This document shows, piece by piece, positions 33,992 through 43,270 of a stretch of DNA of 64,000 nucleotides. Below the pieces are notes generated by a model. That model was not told where the DNA came from. It worked only from the letters and a program-made list of their open reading frames with translations, and did no database searches. Position numbers and translations under genes: made by a program. Every line of letters begins with the position of its first letter. The first letter of the stretch is position 1. This DNA comes from Pedobacter frigidisoli (GTDB lineage Bacteria > Bacteroidota > Bacteroidia > Sphingobacteriales > Sphingobacteriaceae). The stretch is taken from contig NZ_SJSN01000008.1 in NCBI RefSeq assembly GCF_004331675.1, positions 1 through 64,000 of the forward strand. The letters run 5' to 3'.

Positions 33992-35140
33992 TTAGGCCAG
34001 TTTATTTTTGTTTCTTAAGGCATAGACACTTAACGCAATACCGCCAATAACTAAGAAAGTCGAGATCATTTCAGCTTGAGTAAATGATAAGCCAAAAACA
34101 TGGTACTTAGAGTTAACACGATATAATTCGATACAGAAACGTTCAACACCATTCAATATCATGTAGATACCAAACATCAAACCTGGTGCTTTTATTTTAT
34201 CTCTAATGCTCCATAAAAAAGCAAATAGTATTAAGCAGACGATAACCTCATAAATTGGTGTTGGGTAAACACCTTGCGCCAATTCATTACAAAATTTGCC
34301 ACTACAGCCTGGGATTGGAATTCCCTCGCCTACCACGTTATTTGGGTATTTGTAAGACCACAACCAATCTGGCAGCCAAGAAAATGGTTTTGGGTTTGGA
34401 TTCACAATTCCCCAATCTCCATCACCAGATAAATGGCAACCTATTCGTCCGACTGCGTAAGCCAGCATCATTCCGGGTCCACCTACATCAAGCATGTGAA
34501 GTGGCCTAATCCCATTTCTTTTAGCGATAATTAATACTGCAGCACCACCGCAGATTAAGCCACCATAAAATGTTAAACCACTAAAGGATAGAAGTCGTTC
34601 GATTGGGTGTGCGACAAAATCATCCCAATACTCCAAATTATCGAAAAACTTAGCACCTAAAAAGCCCCAAATTGCTGCCCAAACAATTAAATTACTCATC
34701 AATTGATAAGGATGAACAGTAACCTCTACTTCTTTTGTTTTCGCTAATTTATGCTTGTCTTTTTCTTTATAATCCCAATAGGCAAATAAGCCAGCGAAAA
34801 ACAAGCCGCCAATAATATTCCCTTTGGTTGACATTAAAACTGATTGTGCATCGTTAACAAACAATTTATAATTCACTAACGCATAAACCAACTTGTAGCC
34901 AATAATGAAACCAAAAAGGCCGTTCATAATCATCTCTGAAGTAGTTGCTGACTTACCTACAACAACAATTTTCTTGAATGGATGCAACACACCCAAGGCT
35001 TCTTTCCGTTGTAATTCTTTAGTAAATGCCCAATAGCCAGCAACAAATGCAAGCGCTACAAAAACGCCAAATGTGTTAAATGGCAAGGGCAAATTAATCC
35101 CAAATAAGTATTCTAAAAAATGTGAAACGGTAGGAAACAT
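33992..35140 (-). CDS. lgt: Prolipoprotein diacylglyceryl transferase, long form
   Basis: The 382-residue integral membrane protein has about seven hydrophobic segments and the Lgt signature region GRIGCHLSGDGDWG (about residues 230-245), with a preceding FYGGLICGG and a late YMILNGVERFCIELYR. It adds diacylglycerol to the lipobox cysteine of the many lipoproteins encoded around it. It is longer than the usual 260-300 residues, because of extra segments after the first helix and a charged insertion (DYKEKDKHKLAKTKE, about 126-140). A second, more distant lgt-like family cannot be excluded. Confidence 0.85.
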   Translation of the reverse strand: MFPTVSHFLEYLFGINLPLPFNTFGVFVALAFVAGYWAFTKELQRKEALGVLHPFKKIVVVGKSATTSEMIMNGLFGFIIGYKLVYALVNYKLFVNDAQSVLMSTKGNIIGGLFFAGLFAYWDYKEKDKHKLAKTKEVEVTVHPYQLMSNLIVWAAIWGFLGAKFFDNLEYWDDFVAHPIERLLSFSGLTFYGGLICGGAAVLIIAKRNGIRPLHMLDVGGPGMMLAYAVGRIGCHLSGDGDWGIVNPNPKPFSWLPDWLWSYKYPNNVVGEGIPIPGCSGKFCNELAQGVYPTPIYEVIVCLILFAFLWSIRDKIKAPGLMFGIYMILNGVERFCIELYRVNSKYHVFGLSFTQAEMISTFLVIGGIALSVYALRNKNKLA

Positions 35141-35299
35141 AAAAAATATTTGTTGCGAAGATAGGAAAGAAAGCTGAAAGACTAAAGGCCAAAGATTACG
35201 GATTAAAGACCAAAGCTGAGAGCGTGTAAGAAGTCTTACTTTTAAGATTTCGAGGAGAGATTTTTTATTTAAAAACTTAAATTTTTTACTTGGAAAGCA

Positions 35300-35473
35300 A
35301 TGTTCGGCTTTTCATTGGCTATACCTGCCCTGCTCTATGCTTTATTCGCATCAGCCAGAAAAAGGCTAATGCTCATGTTCGCTCCGATCCGGTTTAAAAT
35401 GGGGTATTTCTGTGGGTCTTGGCAAGATATCAAGAGCAAGCCAAATTTTAGAGTGGTGCCCGGAGTAAAATAA
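35300..35473 (+). CDS. Doubtful 57-residue ORF next to the palindromic element
   Basis: The frame begins MFGFSLAIPALLYALFAS and continues with Arg/Lys/Met/Phe-rich residues, stopping two bases before palindromic element B. Base composition looks richer in G+C than nearby intergenic DNA. It has no promoter motif and no neighbour in an operon. It may be a real small membrane peptide, or only the unconstrained part of a longer dispersed repeat. I favour the second. Confidence 0.25.
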   Translation: MFGFSLAIPALLYALFASARKRLMLMFAPIRFKMGYFCGSWQDIKSKPNFRVVPGVK

Positions 35474-35474
35474 A

Positions 35475-35558
35475 CGGGATAGCAGCGATATCCTTTTTGT
35501 TTGTAAAAACTTTAATTATGATTACTAACAATGACAAAAAGATTTAGCGAATAGCCCG
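35475..35558. repeat. Palindromic intergenic element, copy B
   Basis: Left arm CGGGATAGCAGCGATATCC, right arm (reverse complement) CGGGCTATTCGCTAAATC, extended inward by TTTTTG/CAAAAA around a ~35-base unconserved loop. The non-paired arm positions 5, 8, 10, 13 and 15 are the same as in copy A (4205-4285). Both copies are preceded by TAAA. Confidence 0.72.
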
Positions 35559-35608
35559 CCTAACCTTAAAAGGTGTTAGACAAATGCTTTTCAGAAAAAT
35601 AATTCAGT

Positions 35609-36931
35609 TTAATGATGAGCGTAAGCTGTTTCCAGTTCTGCAACATCTACTTCTCCATCGGCAGTAAGTTCTAAAAGCTTTACTGCTTTTAACTCGTTAA
35701 CCATTAATGGATCGTATTTAGCTCGAACCTTAACATAGTTTTTGGTAAAACCATGCATGTAACCCAATTTATGATCGGCCTCGAAAAGGACCTCGGCATT
35801 AGCGCCAATTTGCGACTCATAAAATGCCCTACGTTTTTTATCAGAAAGAATGTGAAGCATTTTATTTCGGTCATTACGTTCGCTGCCCGCAACTTTATTT
35901 TTCATCTCGGCAGCGGCAGTTTGCTCACGCTCAGAATAGGTAAATACGTGTAAATAGGAAATATCGAGTTCGTTTAGGAACTTGTAGGTATCGAGAAAGT
36001 CTTCTTTAGTTTCGCCTGGAAAACCAACGATAACATCAACGCCAATACAACAGTTCGGCATCACTTCCTTAATTTTAGCAACACGCTCTACGTATAAATC
36101 ACTACGGTAACGACGGCGCATTAAGCCTAAAATTTTATCGGAACCAGATTGTAAAGGAATATGAAAATGCGGTACGAATCTTTTAGAAGTTGATACGAAT
36201 TCGATAATCTCATTACTTAACAGATTTGGCTCGATTGAAGAAATACGGATTCTTTCGATTCCCTCTACCTCATCTAAGGCTTTAATTAAATCGAAGAATT
36301 TATCCTCACGCTCACCATCACGAATACCAAAATCGCCAAGATTCACTCCCGTAAGCACAATTTCCTTAACACCACTTTCGGCAACCATTTTAGCACGATT
36401 AACTACGTTTTCAATGGTATCGCTACGACTTGCGCCACGAGCCAATGGAATAGTGCAGTAAGTACAAGGATAATCGCAACCATCCTGAACCTTTAAGAAA
36501 GTACGCGTTCTATCGCCAAAAGAATAAGATGCAATGAAGTTATGATTTACCTTTTCTATGCTTTGTTGATGCACAATAGCTTTTGGCTGCTTGGTTAAGT
36601 CGGTAATATATTCCACAATCCTGAATTTTTCTGCAGCACCTAAAACCATATCAACGCCTTCAATTTCGGCAATTTCTTGTGGTTTTAATTGTGCATAGCA
36701 ACCAACGATGGTTACAAAAGCATTTGGAGAGTATTTTAATGCCTCCTTAACAACCTTGCGGCATTTTTTATCTGCATGATCGGTAACCGAACAAGTGTTG
36801 ATTACATACACATCAGCTTGATCTTGAAATTCTACCACAGCATAACCTGCATCGGTAAATAAACGACCGATGGAAGATGTTTCTGAGAAATTTAATTTAC
36901 AACCTAATGTATAAAATGCGACCTTTTTCAT
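35609..36931 (-). CDS. mtaB: tRNA t6A37 methylthiotransferase (MtaB type)
   Basis: The 440-residue radical SAM enzyme has the N-terminal cluster Cys11, Cys47 and Cys78 (TLGCKLN, INTCSVT, VGCYAQ), the radical SAM cluster Cys152/156/159 in CDYPCTYC, and a TRAM-like tail (about 370-430). TLGCKLNF and the order of motifs fit MtaB rather than MiaB or RimO. It adds a methylthio group to threonylcarbamoyl-adenosine 37 of tRNA. It has a consensus -7 box only eight bases upstream. Confidence 0.93.
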   Translation of the reverse strand: MKKVAFYTLGCKLNFSETSSIGRLFTDAGYAVVEFQDQADVYVINTCSVTDHADKKCRKVVKEALKYSPNAFVTIVGCYAQLKPQEIAEIEGVDMVLGAAEKFRIVEYITDLTKQPKAIVHQQSIEKVNHNFIASYSFGDRTRTFLKVQDGCDYPCTYCTIPLARGASRSDTIENVVNRAKMVAESGVKEIVLTGVNLGDFGIRDGEREDKFFDLIKALDEVEGIERIRISSIEPNLLSNEIIEFVSTSKRFVPHFHIPLQSGSDKILGLMRRRYRSDLYVERVAKIKEVMPNCCIGVDVIVGFPGETKEDFLDTYKFLNELDISYLHVFTYSEREQTAAAEMKNKVAGSERNDRNKMLHILSDKKRRAFYESQIGANAEVLFEADHKLGYMHGFTKNYVKVRAKYDPLMVNELKAVKLLELTADGEVDVAELETAYAHH

Positions 36932-36939
36932 TGAGGCTG

Positions 36940-36947
36940 CAAAGATA
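36940..36947 (-). promoter_or_regulatory. -7 box TATCTTTG of mtaB
   Basis: TATCTTTG followed by CAGCC lies eight bases before the ATG, so the leader is almost absent. No good -33 TTG is seen. Confidence 0.55.
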
Positions 36948-37105
36948 GGAAAATAGATTTGACTATGAAGATAGGAGATTTAAGATAAAAGGTAAATTAC
37001 AGTTAGATAACAATTAAGCCGGGCATTTGGAGTATGTTAAACGGTAAGGTATTCGTATGAAATTGGAAAAAATATTTTGGGCTTTCTAAACTCTAAGCCT
37101 CCTAA

Positions 37106-37675
37106 CTATTTCTCCTGCCAACGATAACTTTCCTGCTCAAAGCCAGCCAAATCTAACACGCGACTAACCACTGTTCCAGCAACTTCTTCTATAGTTTTTG
37201 GCAAGCTGTAAAAAGATGGGTTTGCAGGGCAAATAATTCCTCCAGCCTCGGTTACCGTTTTCATATTATTGATATGAATTAAGCTGAATGGAGTATCACG
37301 AACTACTGCTAGTAATTTTCTTCTTTCCTTAAGTATTACATCAGCAGCTCTAGAAATTAGATCGTTAGAAATACCATGGGCGATTCGGCCTAATGTTCCC
37401 ATAGAACAAGGAATAATAATCATGGTATCGTATTTGGCAGAACCAGACGCAAAAGGTGCATTAAAATCATTCTTATTGTAAAAAGTATAGTCTTGGTAGT
37501 GGTTATAATCTTCATTATCGAGTTCGAATTGCCAAACCTCTTTAGCATTATCGCTCATTACCACCCCTACTGCTTCAATTTGATCTTTTAGTTCTAACAA
37601 CTGATCGAATAAAACCTTTGCATAAATAGATCCGCTTGCTCCGGTAACTGCAACAACTACTTTCTTTTTAATCAT
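37106..37675 (-). CDS. ubiX: UbiX flavin prenyltransferase
   Basis: The 189-residue flavoprotein has VAVTGASGSIYAKVL near the N-terminus, the IIPCSMGTLGRIAHGISNDLISRAADV segment and RKLLAVVRDTPFSLIHINNM, all typical of UbiX. It prenylates FMN to the cofactor that UbiD-type decarboxylases need, so it serves the enzyme at 9982-11817. The ATG at 37675 is used; the TTG two codons earlier is unlikely. A terminator-like hairpin lies between its start and a possible promoter. Confidence 0.93.
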   Translation of the reverse strand: MIKKKVVVAVTGASGSIYAKVLFDQLLELKDQIEAVGVVMSDNAKEVWQFELDNEDYNHYQDYTFYNKNDFNAPFASGSAKYDTMIIIPCSMGTLGRIAHGISNDLISRAADVILKERRKLLAVVRDTPFSLIHINNMKTVTEAGGIICPANPSFYSLPKTIEEVAGTVVSRVLDLAGFEQESYRWQEK

Positions 37676-38056
37676 ATACAAAAATAAGCTTTATATAGAA
37701 ACAATTAACAAAAAAGGGCCAGAACAAAGTTCTGACCCTACATCTACCTATGAAAAACATACCCTCGAAAGGGTAAGAACAAATATATATAATTTTTTAA
37801 AAAAAGATAATGGTGAAGTGTTAAATCGTACAAATCACGAACATAAATTTAACATAATTTGCAAAACCCTGATTATCAGTAAAATAAAAAATATAAAAAT
37901 TGAAACAATTTAAAGTAATGGCAAATTTTGATCTAAAAATAGATGCTTTTGGTAATTATTTTGTAGAATTAATAAGTATTATTGTAGAAAAGCATACAGA
38001 TTTGGTTAATAAAGTCACTTAAAAAAAATATTAAATTTATTATCACGCCATCGTGA
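37676..38056. other. Intergenic region: ubiX leader candidate and AT-rich DNA
   Basis: The left part holds the leader or small RNA candidate (37710-37787). The right part is AT-rich. A 34-codon plus-strand frame (37918-38022) has no promoter and was not called. A hairpin ATCACG-ATGG-CGTGAT overlaps the stop codon of the sensor gene at 38057 and precedes eight T residues on the minus strand (38031-38024), perhaps a weak terminator. Confidence 0.5.
37710..37787 (-). ncRNA. Candidate small RNA or attenuator leader upstream of ubiX
   Basis: On the minus strand a -7 box TATATTTG (37787-37780) is followed by a hairpin ACCCT-TTCG-AGGGT (37774-37761), about 20 unpaired bases, a second hairpin GGGTCAGAAC-TTT-GTTCTGGCCC (37738-37716) and six T residues. 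The transcript would be about 65 bases and end 35 bases before ubiX. It could be a free RNA or a leader that stops most transcripts ahead of ubiX. There is no -33 match. Confidence 0.4.
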
Positions 38057-41000
38057 TCAATTTTGGTCTACAGCGTTATTTCTCTTATAATTATCAGAAA
38101 ACTCTGTTGGTGTTAGCTTAAATTGTGTGTAAAAACATTTTGAAAAATAGGAATGCGAACTAAAACCAACCATATAACCTATTTCTGAAATATTATATTC
38201 TTGTTGCGTTAAAAGTTTTGCCGCAGCCTTTAACCTAATTAACCTTACAAATTCATTCGGCACATAACCTGTTTTCGCTTTTACTTTCTTATACAAGCTA
38301 GATCGGCTTAAACCCAGCTCTTTGCCTAGATCTTCGATTGATAATTGTGGATCGGAGATTCTTTCTTCAATAATTTCCGTGATTTTATCAAGAAACTTTT
38401 TATCACGATTGCCGCTGATTAAAATATCTGTACCCTCGAAAGGATTTTGGGCAAAACGTTGTTTTAAATTGGATTGTAGTTCAAGCAGGTTTTTGATAAT
38501 CAAAGAAAGCTGTTTCCACTTAAATGGCTTTGAAATATACGCATCTGCACCACTTTCCAAGCCCTCAATTTCTGCATCGGTATTTGTTTTTGCGGTAAGT
38601 AGAATTACGGGTAAATGACTATAATTGATATCGTTTTTAATTGTTTTACACAATTCGATGCCATCCATAATTGGCATCATTACATCAGAAATTACAATAT
38701 CAACATGATATTTATCCAGCTGTTTTAAGGCTTCCTTACCATTTTTCGATCTTAAAGTATGGTAACCTTCAGCAACGAAACTCTTAAATAAAAACTCCAG
38801 TAAAGATGGATCATCCTCCACAACCAATACGGTTTGCTGTCCTTCGGCTTCATCAATAACATCTTCAGACTCTGACCCCATGCCTACTTCATTTTGTTTA
38901 AATGGAATGAGCACCGTAAATGTGGTTTTAACGCCTTCTTCACTTTCTACTTTTAGCAAGCCGCCGTGTTTTTCACTTAGCGATTTTGCCAAGGCAAGTC
39001 CGATACCAGTTCCACCGAGGTTGGTGTATTGATGTTCTTCGGTAGAAACCTTGAAGAATTTTTTGAAGATTGAGTCTAGCTGTGTTTTCGGAATCCCAAT
39101 TCCATCATCTTCCACGCTAATAGAAATCATCTTTTCTCCGTTTTCGCTTACATCAAGATCATTAATTTTAATTTCCAATTTCTTACGAGCAAACTTGAAT
39201 GCATTTATGAGCAGGTTACTCAAAATTTTCATTAAGGCTTCAGGATCTGCATTTATATCGAGTTTTTTAAATTCACTGCTCACCGAAAATTCCAATCCTC
39301 TTTTAATGGCAATCGGCGAAAATCGATCACGAATGGTATTGATCAAATAAATTAGCTCGATTGGCTCGGGATGAATCTCAAAAATATCACTTTCAATTCG
39401 ACGGAAATCGAGTAATTGATTGACCAGTGTAAGCAGGCGATCAGAATTCTCCTCCATTACCTGCAGTTGATCCAAACTATCTGGATCTTTTTCCTTTTTG
39501 GAAAGAAGTCTTTCCAATGGCGCAATAATCAGCGATAATGGCGTTCGGATTTCATGCGCCATTGCAGTAAAAAACTCAATCTTTTGTTTATAAAAATCTT
39601 GCTCACTCTTATTTTTTAAACGCTCTAACTTAATTTCATTACGCTTCTGTTCTTTATTGTAAATATATCTTCGCAACAAAACTGCGGTTACTACAAGAAT
39701 AATAAAGTAGAAAATATATGCAGGAATTGATTTATAAAAAGGTGGTAGAATTTTGATCTGAATAGTAGAAATTTGAGGTTTAGAAAGCCCTAAATCATCT
39801 ACAATTTTAACTTTAAAAACATAATCTCCTGCAGGAAGATTGGTGTAAGTCGCCTTTCTTTGGCTCCCAACATTATTCCAATTTTTATCAAATCCCTCCA
39901 TTTTAAAGGCATATTGAATTTTGTTGGGTGCAATGAAACTTAGTGAGGCATATTCGATACTTAGAACAGATTGATCATGATTTAAAACAATTTCATTTGC
40001 ATAATTAATGGACCTTTCCAGAGGACTTTTGCCATCATTAATAGCCAGATCCTTATTGAACAACTGAAAATTGGTAAACGATATTTGGGGAATAGAAACA
40101 CTGGATTTAACCTTATTTGGGTAAAATGCATTAAAGCCGTTGATGCCTCCAAAATATAACTTACCAGAAGAATCTTTGTAATAGGCCTTGTAATTATACT
40201 GCTGACTTTGAAGATTATCCCACTTACCAAAGCTTCTTTTGCTTTTAGATTTTGGATCGAACTCGAAAACACCATTGTTGGTAGAAAACCACATTTTACC
40301 GGCATCATCTTTAATTATCCCATAAACTACCGCACTTTTTATCCAATTTTCATCATCGTAAACCTTAAACTTTCCTGTTTTCTTGTTTAAAACATTTAGC
40401 CCGCTGCCATCGGTTCCTAACCATAAATTACCTTGATCATCATCGAGCATACAAATGATTTTGTTTGAGCTGATGGAACCAGCCTTTTTTGAATAAGCAT
40501 ATTGAGTGAGCTGATTATGCTCATCCATTCTAATCAAGCCATTATCGTAAGTTGCTATCCAAATGATATTATCCTTATCTTGATAAACTTGATAAATGCA
40601 GCTTTTCTCGAGATTTTTTCCCTTTATTCTGATAAATCTATCGTTTGCTTTATCGTAAAGATTAAGTCCAGAAATTGTAGAAACCCAAACCCTACCCTGC
40701 CTGTCTTCATCAATGGAATAAACACTGTTATCGCTAAGCGTATTGGGGTTGTTGGGATCACTTTTATAACGCTTAATTTTTCCTGTTACTGGGTTTAAAA
40801 TATTTAATCCGCCAGTGTACATCCCTATCCAAATATTTTCAGTTTTGTCTTTATATAAACTGTGGATATTGTGATATGATAAACTATCCTGACCAGCAGA
40901 AAATGGGAATTTTTTAAAGGTTTTATCAGTTGCATTGAAATAATTTAGGCCACCATCTTCGGTACCCACCCAAATATTACCGGGCTTTGCTTCTAAAAAA

Positions 41001-42094
41001 GCGCTTACGGCATTCCCTGATAAGGAATTTTTTACACCCGATGGATAATAAAACTCAAAACCCAAACTGCTTTCGTGGTAATAATTTAAGCCCCCAAAAT
41101 AAGTTCCAGCCCAAATGCCACCCTCTTTGTCTTTAAAAACATTGTAAACTGCATCATCGTTAATGCTAAAAGGGTCATTATTTTTATTTTGATAGACTGT
41201 AAACCGTTGATTTTTAAGATCAAAAATATTCAACCCCTTTTCTGTTCCTAAATAGAGGAAACCAGGTTTTGGTTCATAGATTGCCCTAACAATATTATCG
41301 CTGATGGAATTGCTAGTAGATTTTTGATAAACTTTAAAAGTATCAGAATTTTTAAGCCAAACATTTAAGCCGCCCGCCATTGTGCCAATCCAAATGCTTC
41401 CACTACTGTCTTTGTACAAATCCAAAATAACATTACTGGATAACGATCCGCTAGTGGTAGAAGATGTGTAACGCCGAATTTGGTTATGATGTGGATTTAG
41501 AACATCAATACCTTTCCCGTAGGTTCCAATCCAAATATTTCCATCATTATCTTGTAGCAGTTTAGAAACCTCGTTTGATGATATTTTGAGTGTTGATGAA
41601 ACAGAAAAATTATTGATTTTTTTTGTATTGGTGTTGAAGCAAAAAACGCCTCTTTCTTTAGTAGCAATCCAAATAGCTCCGTCTTTCGACTTAATAATAT
41701 CGTTGATAAAAATGTTTTTAAGTGGGGCAAATAAGGCAAATTTCTCCGTTTCCAAGTTGAAGATATAAATTCCCTCATCAGTACCTATCCAAAACGTTTT
41801 AGCATCATACCTAAATATTTTTCTGATGAAATTATTCCCCAAGCTACCAACAACCCCTTTTTGATATTGGAAAGATTTGAAGTTGTAACCATCAAATCTG
41901 CTTAAGCCATATTTGGTTCCGAACCACATATAACCCTGATCATCTTGCTCGATATCCCAAATAGTATTGGCGCACAAACCATCGGTAACGGTATAGTGCC
42001 TAAAAAATATTTTTTGTGCAAGTGCTGGCTGAACTGCAAAAAAGCCAAAAAAAAGTAGCAGGGCTAATGCCCTGCTTAATTTTTTAATTATCAT
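38057..42094 (-). CDS. Hybrid two-component sensor/regulator (HTCS) of the polysaccharide locus
   Basis: The 1345-residue protein has a signal peptide (~26 residues), a periplasmic two-component propeller of WxGT-type repeats (about 30-660), a Y_Y_Y domain (about 705-780), a membrane helix (about 788-808), HisKA with His847 in MAHEIRTPLS, HATPase_c with GTGIGLAL (about 1028-1035), a receiver with phospho-acceptor Asp1137 in VISDVMMP, and an AraC-type helix-turn-helix (about 1235-1340). HTCS proteins sense a breakdown oligosaccharide in the periplasm and switch on their own locus. It lies 52 bases after the GH5-like gene at the 3' end of the susC-led operon. All catalytic residues are present. 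Confidence 0.95.
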   Translation of the reverse strand: MIIKKLSRALALLLFFGFFAVQPALAQKIFFRHYTVTDGLCANTIWDIEQDDQGYMWFGTKYGLSRFDGYNFKSFQYQKGVVGSLGNNFIRKIFRYDAKTFWIGTDEGIYIFNLETEKFALFAPLKNIFINDIIKSKDGAIWIATKERGVFCFNTNTKKINNFSVSSTLKISSNEVSKLLQDNDGNIWIGTYGKGIDVLNPHHNQIRRYTSSTTSGSLSSNVILDLYKDSSGSIWIGTMAGGLNVWLKNSDTFKVYQKSTSNSISDNIVRAIYEPKPGFLYLGTEKGLNIFDLKNQRFTVYQNKNNDPFSINDDAVYNVFKDKEGGIWAGTYFGGLNYYHESSLGFEFYYPSGVKNSLSGNAVSAFLEAKPGNIWVGTEDGGLNYFNATDKTFKKFPFSAGQDSLSYHNIHSLYKDKTENIWIGMYTGGLNILNPVTGKIKRYKSDPNNPNTLSDNSVYSIDEDRQGRVWVSTISGLNLYDKANDRFIRIKGKNLEKSCIYQVYQDKDNIIWIATYDNGLIRMDEHNQLTQYAYSKKAGSISSNKIICMLDDDQGNLWLGTDGSGLNVLNKKTGKFKVYDDENWIKSAVVYGIIKDDAGKMWFSTNNGVFEFDPKSKSKRSFGKWDNLQSQQYNYKAYYKDSSGKLYFGGINGFNAFYPNKVKSSVSIPQISFTNFQLFNKDLAINDGKSPLERSINYANEIVLNHDQSVLSIEYASLSFIAPNKIQYAFKMEGFDKNWNNVGSQRKATYTNLPAGDYVFKVKIVDDLGLSKPQISTIQIKILPPFYKSIPAYIFYFIILVVTAVLLRRYIYNKEQKRNEIKLERLKNKSEQDFYKQKIEFFTAMAHEIRTPLSLIIAPLERLLSKKEKDPDSLDQLQVMEENSDRLLTLVNQLLDFRRIESDIFEIHPEPIELIYLINTIRDRFSPIAIKRGLEFSVSSEFKKLDINADPEALMKILSNLLINAFKFARKKLEIKINDLDVSENGEKMISISVEDDGIGIPKTQLDSIFKKFFKVSTEEHQYTNLGGTGIGLALAKSLSEKHGGLLKVESEEGVKTTFTVLIPFKQNEVGMGSESEDVIDEAEGQQTVLVVEDDPSLLEFLFKSFVAEGYHTLRSKNGKEALKQLDKYHVDIVISDVMMPIMDGIELCKTIKNDINYSHLPVILLTAKTNTDAEIEGLESGADAYISKPFKWKQLSLIIKNLLELQSNLKQRFAQNPFEGTDILISGNRDKKFLDKITEIIEERISDPQLSIEDLGKELGLSRSSLYKKVKAKTGYVPNEFVRLIRLKAAAKLLTQQEYNISEIGYMVGFSSHSYFSKCFYTQFKLTPTEFSDNYKRNNAVDQN

Positions 42095-42146
42095 ACATGG
42101 TTAGGATCAATAAAGACAATATAGCGATCTTTATACAGCTGACCGA

Positions 42147-43223
42147 TTATTTAATATCATTTAGTTTTTTAATCAAATCAGTTTCTTCTTTTTTGTAAGG
42201 CGCTCCATCTTTACGGAAAACCTCATGAAACCATTCTTTTGGTTCTTCACCATTTTTTAATGGGGTATCCCAAGCGTACTTTGTATTTGATTTTCCATCT
42301 ACTAAACCCCAGTTAATAGCACCAATATTTTCTTTCTTCAGCATTGGCATTACATTTTCGAAACGACTACCACGAGTTCTGGCCATGTATTCTGTACAAA
42401 TCATTGGTCTGCCGTGAGATTTTAGCATATCAATTACCCTTTGATGCCATTGTGGTTCTTCATAATCGTGGTATGTTATTACATCAGAATTTAATGCTTG
42501 AAATGCGTTTAACTCTTCATAATCCCAAGCCCAAAGACCAGCGCTAATGGGTTGGGTAGGATTTACCGCTCTTGCCCAGGTGAACACACTTTTTAAAAGT
42601 GGCAATGAAGTTGTAAGCTTGCCAGAATTTCCTGGTTCGTTGTATAAATCCCATAAAAGAATGCGTTTATCAGATTTAAAACGGGTCATTACATCTTTAA
42701 CATATTTTTCAAGAGCAGGGAAATTTGCTGCTTCCTTGGAATTAGGATCTCCAGGATCTTGAACCCACCCAGAGTTATGTATCCCTAGTTTTGGCTCAGG
42801 TTGTTTTCCTATTTTGGCTTCCTTATTCCAGCAATCATCAAAAAATACAAAGACAGTTTTGATTTTGTGTTTATCGGCAATGGCCAAATATTGATCGATT
42901 CTTTTCTTAAAACCTTCTTTATCTTGCGTCCACGCTAAACTGTGCAGGTACACCCTCATGGTATTGAAACCAATGCTTTCTGCCCAGCCAAGTTCTTTAT
43001 CAATTGTAGTAGGATCGAAAGTATCTGCTTGCCACATTTCCAATTGATTAATCGCTGTACTTGGCAAAAAATCGGCTCCATTTATCCATTTGTATTGTTT
43101 ATACCAAGCATTGGCCTTTTCTATGGACCATACATTGCCAACTATTGGCGTTGCAGTTTGAGCATTTGCTGTTGCCGTAAAAAACATGCCGACTAACAGT
43201 AAATATTTGAAATACTTTTTCAT
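42147..43223 (-). CDS. Secreted clan GH-A (GH5-like) glycoside hydrolase
   Basis: The 358-residue protein has a signal peptide (~21 residues, ANAQ) and a TIM barrel with a likely acid/base E196 in LWDLYNEPGN and nucleophile E278 in PMICTEYMAR. TMRVYLHSLAWTQD and INWGLVDGKSNT fit the same fold. Relatives are often named cellulase or 1,4-beta-xylanase, but the exact specificity is not known. In this operon it would cut the backbone or side chains of an arabinose-rich plant polymer, which is inference. Confidence 0.85.
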   Translation of the reverse strand: MKKYFKYLLLVGMFFTATANAQTATPIVGNVWSIEKANAWYKQYKWINGADFLPSTAINQLEMWQADTFDPTTIDKELGWAESIGFNTMRVYLHSLAWTQDKEGFKKRIDQYLAIADKHKIKTVFVFFDDCWNKEAKIGKQPEPKLGIHNSGWVQDPGDPNSKEAANFPALEKYVKDVMTRFKSDKRILLWDLYNEPGNSGKLTTSLPLLKSVFTWARAVNPTQPISAGLWAWDYEELNAFQALNSDVITYHDYEEPQWHQRVIDMLKSHGRPMICTEYMARTRGSRFENVMPMLKKENIGAINWGLVDGKSNTKYAWDTPLKNGEEPKEWFHEVFRKDGAPYKKEETDLIKKLNDIK

Positions 43224-43270
43224 TGTGTAATGTTTAGAATGATTGAATAATCAGCTTATGCCGACAATAA

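Larger units (their letters stand above)
35141..35608. other. Intergenic region with dispersed-repeat sequence
   Basis: It contains a 57-codon frame at 35300-35473 and, directly after its stop, palindromic element copy B (35475-35558). After that, CTAAC and GTTAG flank a short AT stretch (35560-35579). 35141-35295 is AT-rich with near-repeats of AAAGGCCAAAGATTA/AAAGACCAAAG and no gene. Confidence 0.5.

Noticed and set aside
37918..38022. 34-codon plus-strand frame starting MANFDLKIDAFG
   Set aside because: No promoter match, no neighbour, very AT-rich. It could be real, but nothing supports it.
41497..41778. Frames of 60-108 codons on either strand within the HTCS gene
   Set aside because: They are out-of-frame shadows of a long gene with clear domain order.
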